A stretch of DNA of 64,000 nucleotides from Capillimicrobium parvum (GTDB taxonomy: Bacteria > Actinomycetota > Thermoleophilia > Solirubrobacterales > Solirubrobacteraceae), in the NCBI RefSeq assembly GCF_021172045.1, contig NZ_CP087164.1:4836001-4900000 (forward strand), read 5' to 3'. Shown here in pieces: positions 1-7,965 of this stretch (its first letter is position 1; every line of letters starts with the position of its first letter). The notes beneath the pieces were generated by a model that saw only the letters and a list, made by a program, of their open reading frames with translations, had not been told where the DNA came from and did no database searches. Both the position numbers and the translations under genes were made by a program.

Positions 1-36
1 CGCGCCGCAGCCGCCCAAGGCGGTAGACGTTCCCGG

Positions 37-1216
37 ATGGCGCCGGTCCACACCATAGGTCGCGCGGGGGGCGCCTCGACGATCGCCGTCTTCGGCGCGG
101 CCCTGGCCTGCTTCCTCGCCGTGGGCTCGGTCCTGCCCATCCTGCCCCGCTACGTCCACGGGCCGCTGGGCGCGGGCGACTTCGCCGTCGGCGTCGTCAT
201 CGGCGCGTTCGCCGTGACGGCGATCGTCGCGCGCCCGTGGGCGGCGCGCGAGACCGATCGGCGCGGGCGCCCCGACGTGCTGGCCACCGGCGCGGCGGTC
301 ATGAGGCTGGGCGGCGCCCTCCTGTTCCTGCCGCTCGGCGTGCCCGGTCTCGTGCTCGCGCGGCTGGTGGTCGGCATCGGCGAAGGGCACGGTGTTCACG
401 GCGGCCGCGGCCTGGGTCGTCGACCTCACGCCCGCCGACCGGCGCGGGCGCGTCATCGGGCTGTTCGGCCTGTCGGCCTGGGGCGGCCTGAGCGCGGGGC
501 CGGCGATCGGAGAGGCGCTGCACGCGATCGCGGGCTACGACGCGGTGTGGGCGTTCGCGGTTCTCGCGCCTCTGGCCGGCACCGCGATCACGCTGCGCCA
601 GCCCCGCGACGACGTCACCCGCGAGCGACCGGTCGGCGGCGACCCCCTGTTCGTGCCCGAGGCGGTCGGGCCGGGGATCGCGCTGGCCCTCGCGAACGCC
701 GGCTACGCGACGATGGCCGGGCTCGTCGGGCTGCACCTCGCCGACCGCGCGACCGGGCACGGGGTGCTCGCGTTCACCGCCTTCGCCATCTCCGTCGTGG
801 CCACGCGGCTCGCGCTCGGCCGCATCCCGGACGTCGCAGGACCGCGGATCGCGGCGATCGCCGCCGGGCTCGCGGAGGCCCTGGGGCTGGTGATCGTCGC
901 GCTGGCCTCGGGCTGGCCGGTCGCCGTCGTGGGGGCGGTCGTCATGGGCTTCGGCTTCGCGCTGATGTACCCGGCGCTCGCGCTGTTCGTGGTCGAGCGG
1001 GTGGGCGACGACCGCCGCGGGGCCGCCCTCGGCTCGTTCACCGCGTTCTTCGACGTCGGCTTCGGCCTGGGCGGCCCGGTGGAGGGCGCGATCGCGGCGC
1101 TCGGCGGCTACCCCGCAGCGTTCTGGGCCGCGGCGGCGTTCGCCCTGGGCACCGCGCCGATCTCGTCGCGGCTGACGGTCGCGCCCTCGCGCGCGGCCGC
1201 GGCGTCTACGCCATGA
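37..1216 (+). pseudogene. MFS transporter, single-base frameshift
   Basis: Two overlapping frames together make one major facilitator superfamily efflux-type transporter of about 392 residues. The first frame (from ATG 37) carries the N-terminal membrane segments and ends in GIGEG. The second frame resumes with VFTAAAAWVVDL at 392 and runs to the stop at 1216. Removing one base from the run gaaggg near 381-386 restores GEGTVFTAAAAW, so a one-base insertion is the simplest explanation. It may be a real mutation or a sequence error. The 3' end overlaps the convergent gene at 1206 by 11 bases. The substrate cannot be told. Confidence 0.8.
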
Positions 1217-2153
1217 GCACCGGCCGGCGTCCCGGCCGCCCGCCGAGGTAGCGCAGCGCCGCCGCCGGCCAGCCGTCCAGGACGCTCGGCACGCTGGGCC
1301 GCCAGCCCGTGGCCTCGCGCAAGGGCCGGTTGGAGACCCGCCAGGAGCCGAGCAGGACGTCGGCCATGGGGCCCGAGACGTCCTCCCAGTGTCCGGGCAC
1401 CTCCACGCCGAGCGCCGCGGCCGCCTCCGTGTAGAAGCGCTCGAGCGTGACCGGCTCGTCGTCGGCGACGTTGAACGTGCCACCGTCCAGGGACAGCGCG
1501 GCGACGATCGCGTCCCCCGCGTCCGCGCTCGCGACGAACGGCCAGTAGTTGCGCCCGTCGCCGGGGATCGCGGCCTCACCGCTCGTTAGCCCGGCGATCT
1601 GGGCCTGCAGCTGCTCGGAGCGCTCCGAGTAGATGCTGCCGAACCGCAGCACGACGCCCGCGCACGGACTGCCGGCGAGCCCGCCCAGGGCCTCCTCGGC
1701 GGCCCGCATGCTGTCCATCACGCCGATGTCCGACCAGCGCGGCGCCGCGTCGTCGACGGCCTCGATCCACGCGTCGCCCGCCGGCCGCTGGACGGCGAAG
1801 TAGGACTGCAGGACGAGCACGCGCGTCCCGGCCGCCCCCGCCGCCGCGACCAGGTGCCGCGTCGTCTCGGCCCTGAGCCGATCGTTCTCCTCCCAGTTGG
1901 AGAGTTCGCCCATGTCCGCCGACGGGGGGATCTTCGTGGCGAGGTGCAGGACGGCCTCCGCGTTGCCGACCGCTGCGCGGACCGACTCGCCGTCGAACAG
2001 ATCGGCCCGGATCGGCTGCGCGCCGAGTCCCCGCGCGATCCGGTCACCGTCCTCGCCGCGCGTCGCGGCGCGCACATCGTGGCCGCCCCGGACGAGCGCC
2101 TCCACCGCCGGGCGCCCGATCTCCCCGGTCGCGCCTGTCACAAAAATCTGCAT
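1206..2153 (-). CDS. NAD(P)-dependent epimerase/dehydratase-like (extended SDR fold)
   Basis: A 315-residue protein with a Rossmann nucleotide-binding start (TGATGEIG, glycines at residues 7, 10 and 13) and an atypical extended SDR body. I see no clear YxxxK catalytic pair, so it may be an NmrA-like or non-catalytic member. The C-terminal half (FNVADDEPVTLERFY) matches sugar-nucleotide epimerase-like proteins. The start ATG at 2153 follows AAGGAGG at good spacing. It is transcribed towards the left-end MFS gene and away from the catabolic island. Its promoter region holds an inverted repeat (2200-2230). Confidence 0.8.
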   Translation of the reverse strand: MQIFVTGATGEIGRPAVEALVRGGHDVRAATRGEDGDRIARGLGAQPIRADLFDGESVRAAVGNAEAVLHLATKIPPSADMGELSNWEENDRLRAETTRHLVAAAGAAGTRVLVLQSYFAVQRPAGDAWIEAVDDAAPRWSDIGVMDSMRAAEEALGGLAGSPCAGVVLRFGSIYSERSEQLQAQIAGLTSGEAAIPGDGRNYWPFVASADAGDAIVAALSLDGGTFNVADDEPVTLERFYTEAAAALGVEVPGHWEDVSGPMADVLLGSWRVSNRPLREATGWRPSVPSVLDGWPAAALRYLGGRPGRRPVLMA

Positions 2154-2199
2154 AGTGCTGAGCCTCCTTGACCCTTACTGGTGAGGAACACGACCGGCT

Positions 2200-2230
2200 A
2201 TATCCGTGGCGTCGTCGTGTTGACGGATAT
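2200..2230. promoter_or_regulatory. Inverted repeat upstream of the SDR gene
   Basis: ATATCCGT (2200-2207) and ACGGATAT (2223-2230) are perfect 8-bp inverted arms with a 15-bp spacer. They lie about 50-75 bp upstream of the start at 2153. The position suits an operator, but no bound regulator is implied by the sequence. Confidence 0.35.
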
Positions 2231-2320
2231 GGACCTGTTGTCCACAATTCGACGGCGATAGGTGGGGAATCAACTATCGTTTACCGCGCTAGGAGCGCAT
2301 TATTTGACGACGGCTAGATG

Positions 2321-2376
2321 GCGATGGAACGTCACCTCGTCGACTGACGCGATGGAACGTCACCTCGTCGACTGAC
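2321..2376. repeat. Perfect 28-bp tandem duplication
   Basis: Two identical 28-bp units (2321-2348 and 2349-2376) lie head to tail with no mismatch. Each begins GCGATGGAACGTCACC and includes the GTCGAC palindrome. They lie in the gap between the CE4 deacetylase stop and the SDR promoter. They could be a recent slippage duplication or paired binding sites. Confidence 0.85.
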
Positions 2377-2467
2377 GCCGGCGGGATTTGCCGGTAATTC
2401 CGGAAATGGCAGATCGTCCTACCGCGGGCGGGTGAGGATGGACCCCGCCCGCGGCCGACAGGCCCGA

Positions 2468-3385
2468 TTAGGCCCAGCCGGAGCCCGCCGGAGCCGGCTC
2501 CACGCCGCGCACCACGGGCAGATTGAACAGGCGCTCGTCCTCCTCGTCGGTCACCCACGCTTTGGCGATCTCCTCGCAGGTGGCGAACCAGACGCCGTCC
2601 TTGGAGGAGATGTGCTCGACGAGGCGCTCGAACCACATCATGTGGTGGGCCTGACCGATGACCTGCGGGTGCACCGCCACCGCGTAGCACGCGTTCTCGA
2701 CCCGCTCGTAGCCGTAGTCGAAGATGTCGCGCCAGCGCTTGAAGATCGTGTCGGTGTCCTGCTGGCCGGCCTGCGCGCCCGTGTAGGCGAGCGCGGGGAA
2801 GTCGTCCAGGTACCAGTTGACCGGGATCTCCAGCACGCGGCTGGCGGGCCCGGCGATGTTGGCCGACTCCCAGTTGACCTGCCAGCGCTGCGGGTGGTAC
2901 GGGACCAGATCCCGAGCCATGAGGCTCGAGTCGTAGATGAAGCCGAACTCCTCCACGAGGTCCAGCGTCGACTCGGAGTAGTCCCAGTACGGCGAGCGGT
3001 AGCCCACCGGCTTGATCCCGAGCTGGCGGTCGAACGTGTCGAACGCGAGCTCGATCAGGCGGCGCTCGGTGTCCTCCTGGATCTTCGTGGGGTTCTCGTG
3101 GTAGTAGCCGTGGTGGCCGAACTCGTGGCCATCGGCCTGAATCGCCTTGCAGATGTCGGGGAACGTGTCGATCGTGTGCCCCGGCGTGAAGAACGTCGTC
3201 CTGATGTCGTAGCGGCGAAACAGCTCAAGCAGCCGCGGCACGCCGACGGCTGCGCCGAACTCGCCGCGCGCCATGAACGACGGACTCGGCCAGTTGAAGG
3301 CGCCGAGCCACAGGCTCTGGGCGTCAAAGTCTGCGCCGAGGTTGACGGCGATCTTCTTTCCGGGTGGCATCTGGATGTGGCCCAT
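2468..3385 (-). CDS. CE4/PuuE-like polysaccharide-deacetylase-family hydrolase (module 1)
   Basis: A 305-residue NodB-fold metal hydrolase. Metal-site candidates are D19/D21 in ADFDAQ and the H-x3-H pair H92/H96 in GHHGYYHENP; a conserved RSPYWD motif follows. No signal peptide is seen, so a cytosolic role is likely. This fits the PuuE-allantoinase/HpPgdA-like branch better than a cell-wall deacetylase. ATG 3385 is chosen because AGGAGGG lies just upstream; the open frame extends further upstream without sense. It follows the nitrilase gene by 31 bp and has a paralogue at 16550-17458 with the same partner. A role in opening a cyclic amide or ureide is an inference. Confidence 0.82.
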   Translation of the reverse strand: MGHIQMPPGKKIAVNLGADFDAQSLWLGAFNWPSPSFMARGEFGAAVGVPRLLELFRRYDIRTTFFTPGHTIDTFPDICKAIQADGHEFGHHGYYHENPTKIQEDTERRLIELAFDTFDRQLGIKPVGYRSPYWDYSESTLDLVEEFGFIYDSSLMARDLVPYHPQRWQVNWESANIAGPASRVLEIPVNWYLDDFPALAYTGAQAGQQDTDTIFKRWRDIFDYGYERVENACYAVAVHPQVIGQAHHMMWFERLVEHISSKDGVWFATCEEIAKAWVTDEEDERLFNLPVVRGVEPAPAGSGWA

Positions 3386-3416
3386 GGTGGACCCTCCTCT
3401 CGGTTGGGGACGGAAG

Positions 3417-4301
3417 TCAGCGGGGGACGGCGGTGGTGTGCGACGGCCAGCTGGCGTAGAGGTCCGCGCGACGCCGCCGGTCGCGGAACGTCGGGGCCGC
3501 ACCGTTGTCGCGGTTCTCGTAGAGCCGGTCGATGTCGACCGTGCCGTGGACGACCATCTCTTCGTTCGGGGTCGCCTGGGCGACGATGCCGTCCGGGGTC
3601 CACGGCATGTCGCACGGCGTGAGGATCGAGCTCTGCGCCCAGCCGTTGGGCAGCGGCGCGCCGGGCCGCCCGCCGGTGCAGCAGTGCACGAAGTAGACTT
3701 GGTTCTCGATCGCCCGGGCCTGCGCGCAGTGGCGCACGCGCCAGAAGCCGAACTCGGTGAACGTGAACGAGGGACAGAGGATGATCTCGGCGCCCTGCTC
3801 GGCCGCGGTGGCCGCGCACTCTGGGATCTCGGCCTCGTAGCAGATGTTGAACGCCACCTTGGCGAACGGCAACTCGATCGCCTCGACGGTCGTGCCCTCC
3901 TCGGTCGACCAGCCGGCCTCGGCCGGGAAGATGTGGGTCTTGACGTGCGTGTGCACCGTTCCCGACGGCTCGAAGAGGTGCCCCACGTTGACGTAGCGGT
4001 CACCGTCCTTGAGCAGGTGCGATCCGCCGACGATGAATTGGTCGCGCGTACGCGCCTGCTCCGTGAAGAAGTCCAGGTACTCCTGAGTGAACTCGTCGAT
4101 GCGAGTCAGCTCGGAGATCGGTGCGGACTTCCAGTCGCTGTAGGTGCTGAACAGCTCGACCGTTAAGAGCTCCGGGAAGAGCACCAGGTCGGCGCCCTTG
4201 GCCTGGTTGAGGAGGGTCTCGCAGTGCGCGCCGAACTCGTCGAAGCTGCTGACCGGACGGACGGCGAAGTTCGCCGCTGCGATCGAGATGTGCCGTGCCA
4301 T
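3417..4301 (-). CDS. Nitrilase-superfamily (carbon-nitrogen) hydrolase (module 1)
   Basis: A 294-residue C-N hydrolase with the full catalytic triad: E44 (LFPELL), K121 (VKTHIF) and C154 (FNICYEAEIPE). Enzymes of this fold cleave non-peptide C-N bonds in amides or N-carbamoyl compounds; the exact substrate is not evident. ATG 4301 follows CGGAGG and starts the conserved ARHISIAAANF. It lies between the AhpD-like gene (47-bp gap) and the CE4 gene (31-bp gap), implying one transcript. A diverged paralogue sits at 17458-18318, again directly upstream of a CE4 gene. Confidence 0.88.
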   Translation of the reverse strand: MARHISIAAANFAVRPVSSFDEFGAHCETLLNQAKGADLVLFPELLTVELFSTYSDWKSAPISELTRIDEFTQEYLDFFTEQARTRDQFIVGGSHLLKDGDRYVNVGHLFEPSGTVHTHVKTHIFPAEAGWSTEEGTTVEAIELPFAKVAFNICYEAEIPECAATAAEQGAEIILCPSFTFTEFGFWRVRHCAQARAIENQVYFVHCCTGGRPGAPLPNGWAQSSILTPCDMPWTPDGIVAQATPNEEMVVHGTVDIDRLYENRDNGAAPTFRDRRRRADLYASWPSHTTAVPR

Positions 4302-4347
4302 GGTGTGGGTTGCCTCCGGGTTTGGTGTGGGTGGGACAGGACGAGGA

Positions 4348-4947
4348 TCACGCGGTGGGCACGTCGCCATCGGAACGATCAACAACTCGCTCATCGGCTA
4401 TGAGCGGGCGGACCGCGCAGAATCCCTGCGCTTCGATTCGGAGAGCACGATGGAACTTACTCAGGAAGTTCTCGAATGCGACCGTGCACGTCAGTTCCAC
4501 GATCTGCTCCTCAGTGAACGTGTCATGAACGCGGTCGAAGAGCCCATCGTCTACTCCCGAGCCACTGATCGTCATCGCCTCCGCGTACGCCAGCGCCGTG
4601 CGCTCGCGATCGTCGAACAGGTCGCTCTCCGACCACCGTCCGACATCGAGGAGCTTGACCTCCGATACTCCGTTGCTTCTGCTCACGGCAGAATGCAGAT
4701 CCGTTCAGAAAGGGCATCCGTTCAACAGGGCGACTCGCACGCGCAGCAGCGCCTTGAGGTCCGTAGGGAGGGTGGTTGCTTCGGAGAAACGAGCGACGAA
4801 CTCCTTTACCGCCAGCAGCACCGGGACGTTGTGCGCATACATCTTTGTGTTGTTGAGCACGACGCCGTAAAGACCGACATCTCGGTCGTAGTACGGCTGC
4901 GCCTCAGCGGCCGCTTGCGCACGTTCGATAGGTCTCAATCGAGGCAT
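4348..4947 (-). CDS. AhpD/CMD-like redox protein with in-frame TGA at the CxxC motif (putative selenoprotein)
   Basis: Read through one TGA (4705-4707), this is a 199-residue AhpD-like carboxymuconolactone-decarboxylase-fold protein. The text before the stop ends ALLNGCPF, and the frame continues TDLHSAVSRSNGVSEVKLL with no shift. The TGA falls exactly on the second Cys of the CxxC-xxx-H active site, giving C78, U81, H85. The rest of the family pattern (DVGRW, DLFDDRERTALAYAEAMT) is intact. ATG 4947 follows GTGAGG. A SECIS-like hairpin lies just 3' of the TGA (4677-4693). AhpD-like selenoproteins are known in bacteria. The alternative is a nonsense mutation (TGC to TGA). No Sec machinery is in this window. 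The gene lies between the ABC permease and the nitrilase. Confidence 0.72.
4677..4693 (-). promoter_or_regulatory. Candidate bacterial SECIS hairpin
   Basis: On the coding strand, TTCTGC and GCAGAA form a perfect 6-bp stem closing the 5-nt loop CGTGA. The loop begins 17 nt after the TGA and carries G at its second position, followed by U. Bacterial SECIS elements characteristically have a short apical loop with G in the first two positions, at roughly 16-37 nt from the UGA. All three criteria are met. The stem sits inside the reading frame, as expected in bacteria. Confidence 0.6.
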
Positions 4948-5135
4948 GAGTACCTCACTCCCGTGGGCGCAACGCGTTGTAGGGGTCGGTCGGGGCGCCC
5001 GTCCGCGCCCGACCCCATTGATGTACGACTCGCGGCGTCCATCCCAGTCAGTCTCGTTTCAATCACGCGCCCTAGGTGTGCCGCTGGCGCAGAGACTCAA
5101 TGACCGGCGACTCTGCTTGGCGTCGAGGCACCCGG

Positions 5136-6215
5136 TCATGTTGGCGCCTCCGATGGCGCCACAGCCGACTCGCCGGGTCTCCCCGCCCTCGGCGGCGGCG
5201 CAATTGGCTCGCTGATCGCAGGGTTCTCCTTCCGGCGCCGCACGTACTCGTCCCAGGCGACCGCGATGATCAAGACCACGCCCTTGATGACCACCTGGTA
5301 GAACGGATTGATCTGAAGACTGTCGAAGCCGTTCTGCATGACGGCTAGGAGACCAAGCCCGACCGCAGTCCGCCACATTGCGCCGAAGCCGCCGCTGATC
5401 GCTGTCCCGCCCAGCACGATGGCGATCACGACGTCGAACTCGATGCCGGCCGAGGCGTCGGCCTGCCCAGTGCCCAATCGTGAGGCCATGAACGCGCCCG
5501 CCAACGCGGCGGACACGCCCGATACGGCGTAGGCGGTGATAAGGCGACGGTCCACCTTGATGCCCGACAGCCGCGCCGCGTCCCGGTTTCCGCCCAGGGC
5601 GTACATCGATCTGCCGTAAGTCGTACGGGACAGAACGAAGCCGCCAACGAGGAACGCCAGAATCATCACGACGCTGGGGATGACGAACGGGCCGATCTGG
5701 TTCAGCCCCAAGGCGGCGAAGCTGTCGCCCTCCACGATGAATGGCGTGCCATCGGTATAGACGAGGCCGATCCCGTGGGCGATTTGCCCCATGGCGAGCG
5801 TCGCGATGAAGGGATTCACCCGCAGTTTGGTGATTACGAGGCCGTTGGTGACGCCGAGGAACAAGCCGACTCCCAGCGCAGCGATGAAGGCGACTCCGAC
5901 TGGTACATGACCAGCGAATCCAGCGAAGCAGACCGTCGCGAGCGCGAATATGCCGCCGACGGAGAAGTCGAACCCACCGCTGATGATCACGAAGGTCCCG
6001 GCCACCGCCATGATCCCGACGGGCGCCCACTGCTCCAGCAGGTTCAGAAGACTCTGCCCCTCGACAAAACTCGGCTCGCGGATCGCCACAACGGCGATGA
6101 GGACGACGAGGACCAGAACGAGCCCATATTCCTGCAACACCCTCCGCGCGGCGCCCCTCACGCGGTTGCTCGAGCGTGCAGCCGGTCGTTCGGTTTCCTG
6201 TTGTGCTGTGGTCAC
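5136..6215 (-). CDS. Sugar-type ABC transporter permease (RbsC family)
   Basis: A 359-residue hydrophobic BPD_transp_2 permease with about eight to ten membrane helices, containing the family motifs SGGFDFSVGG and GGTAISGG. It starts at GTG 6215 behind AGGAG. It follows the ATPase gene by 58 bp and, with the binding protein at 7966-9186, completes a CUT2-type importer. Known members take up pentoses, autoinducers, nucleosides or other small polar solutes. The amidase-rich context suggests a cyclic amide or nucleoside-like ligand, which is an inference. The C-terminal tail is proline- and alanine-rich and probably cytosolic. Confidence 0.92.
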   Translation of the reverse strand: MTTAQQETERPAARSSNRVRGAARRVLQEYGLVLVLVVLIAVVAIREPSFVEGQSLLNLLEQWAPVGIMAVAGTFVIISGGFDFSVGGIFALATVCFAGFAGHVPVGVAFIAALGVGLFLGVTNGLVITKLRVNPFIATLAMGQIAHGIGLVYTDGTPFIVEGDSFAALGLNQIGPFVIPSVVMILAFLVGGFVLSRTTYGRSMYALGGNRDAARLSGIKVDRRLITAYAVSGVSAALAGAFMASRLGTGQADASAGIEFDVVIAIVLGGTAISGGFGAMWRTAVGLGLLAVMQNGFDSLQINPFYQVVIKGVVLIIAVAWDEYVRRRKENPAISEPIAPPPRAGRPGESAVAPSEAPT

Positions 6216-6273
6216 CGTGTGCTCCTGAGCTTGGCCGCCCGCGGACTGGCCGACGTTGCTGTGCCCGCGCCGA

Positions 6274-7926
6274 TCACTGCGCGGACTCCGACTTGGAATG
6301 GCGTTGACTTTCGAAGTCCGCCTCGAAGACGCCAGCCAAGACGCGATCGAGCGTCATCTCGTTACCGCTCAACTCGGCGACGCAGCGACCTTTCGAGATG
6401 AGGAGGACGCGATGCGACACAGCGATGACCTCTTCGAACTCCGACGAAACCCAGAGGATCGCGTGGCCGAGATCCGCAAGATCGTTCAGGACACGCATAA
6501 TGTCCTGCTTGGCTCCAATATCGATCCCGCGAGTCGGCTCGTCGATGAGCAGGACCCGTGGCGCACGATGCAGCCACTTCGCCACCATCACCTTCTGCTG
6601 GTTGCCGCCTGACAGCGTGCGCACTGGGCCACCTACCGCGCCGCGGAACTCGACTGACGCGAGCAGCCCGCTCGCCCGCGACCAACTGCGGCTGCGTCTC
6701 AACGTGCCCCCGCGAGATACCGCGCTCAGGTCGGAGAGAGTGACGTTGTCGTAGACCGGCATGTCGAGGACCAGTCCGCGGGTCTTCCGGTCCTCAGGGA
6801 GAAGCGCCACGCCGCGGTCCAACGCCGCCGAGACGCTCTTTGGCCACGCCACCGCCTGCGACTCGAGCTCCATGTGCCCTGTGGACCCAGGAAAGTCGCC
6901 CGCTATGGCGCGCAGGACCGATGTTCGCCCCGATCCGACGAGCCCGGCTAGGCCCACGATCTCGCCGGCGGCCACTTCTATCTCGTCGATGCGCACCTTG
7001 GCTCCGGCCCGCACACCGCGCACCCGCAGCAGCGGGGCGCGGAACTCGCGTGAGCGGGGTGGCCCGGTGCTGGTATGTCCGGTCCGCGCGTCTAGCTCCG
7101 GCGACTCCTTCGAGATTGGGCCGCCCCCAATGCCCTGGGACAGCGTTCCGGCCCGCTCGTCGCCGAGCATGGCGACCACAAGGCGCTCCTTCGTCCATGC
7201 CTCCTTGGGGGCCGTGCGCACCAGCGATCCGTCGCGGAATACCGTCACTGAGTCGGCCAGGCCCATGACCTCTTCGAGGTCATGTGAAACCAGCACGAAC
7301 GTCACCCCCTGCCGACGCATACCGGCGACGATCGCATAGAGCTTCTCGCGCTCGGGAACGCCGAGCGTCACCGTCGGCTCATCCATGATGACCAGGCGCG
7401 CCTCGCGCCGCAGCGCGCGAAGAATCTCGAGCATCGCCTGCTGCGCGACCGACAATCCGCTGACGAGTGCGTCTGCTGGAACGTCGATCCCTCCGCGTTC
7501 CGCGAGTTCGTTGTACTCGCGACGCATGCGGCGCCGGGATACCACCGAGCCGCGAGCAGGGAGATCCCCGAGGAAGACGTTTTCCATCGCGCTGAGCTGC
7601 GGAACCATGAGCAGTTCCTGATGAATCACCGCCACGCCGGCGTCCGCCGCCTTGGACGGATTCCCCTGCACGAGTGGCTGCCCGAAGATCTCGACGCGAC
7701 CGCCGGGATCGGCGACCGTCTTGCCGCCGAGAATGCCGACGAGCGTGGACTTCCCTGAGCCGTTCTCGCCGACCAGAGCCCGGAACTCGCCGGAACGCAC
7801 CGAGAGCGACACGCCCTTTAGCGCCCGCGTCCCCGGATACGTCTTGACGAGATCCTCGACAACGACGGCGGGTGGGAGGCCCGCGGCCGGGCCTCCCACC
7901 GTCGACTCAGACGTCACGACCGACAT
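6274..7926 (-). CDS. Sugar-type ABC transporter ATP-binding protein, two nucleotide-binding domains (RbsA family)
   Basis: A 550-residue fused ATPase typical of CUT2 importers. The first domain has Walker A GENGSGKST (residues 53-61) and Walker B LVIMDEP. Its signature is degenerate (LSVAQQ). The second domain has the usual degenerate P-loop (GLVGSGRTS), a full signature LSGGNQQK and VLLIDEPTRG. This pattern is normal for the family. About 30 residues between the domains are extra and rich in Ser/Gly/Thr (near ISKESPELDARTG). Start ATG 7926. It lies between the binding-protein gene and the permease gene on one strand. Confidence 0.93.
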   Translation of the reverse strand: MSVVTSESTVGGPAAGLPPAVVVEDLVKTYPGTRALKGVSLSVRSGEFRALVGENGSGKSTLVGILGGKTVADPGGRVEIFGQPLVQGNPSKAADAGVAVIHQELLMVPQLSAMENVFLGDLPARGSVVSRRRMRREYNELAERGGIDVPADALVSGLSVAQQAMLEILRALRREARLVIMDEPTVTLGVPEREKLYAIVAGMRRQGVTFVLVSHDLEEVMGLADSVTVFRDGSLVRTAPKEAWTKERLVVAMLGDERAGTLSQGIGGGPISKESPELDARTGHTSTGPPRSREFRAPLLRVRGVRAGAKVRIDEIEVAAGEIVGLAGLVGSGRTSVLRAIAGDFPGSTGHMELESQAVAWPKSVSAALDRGVALLPEDRKTRGLVLDMPVYDNVTLSDLSAVSRGGTLRRSRSWSRASGLLASVEFRGAVGGPVRTLSGGNQQKVMVAKWLHRAPRVLLIDEPTRGIDIGAKQDIMRVLNDLADLGHAILWVSSEFEEVIAVSHRVLLISKGRCVAELSGNEMTLDRVLAGVFEADFESQRHSKSESAQ

Positions 7927-7965
7927 GACCGGCTCTCTCGCGTGCTGTGCCGAGCGCCGGCACCC

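Larger units (their letters stand above)
2154..2467. other. Intergenic region with repeats, no gene
   Basis: This stretch separates the SDR gene start (2153) from the stop of the CE4 gene (2468). I see no credible coding frame. It contains an inverted repeat close to the SDR promoter and a perfect 28-bp tandem duplication, both listed separately. Confidence 0.6.
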
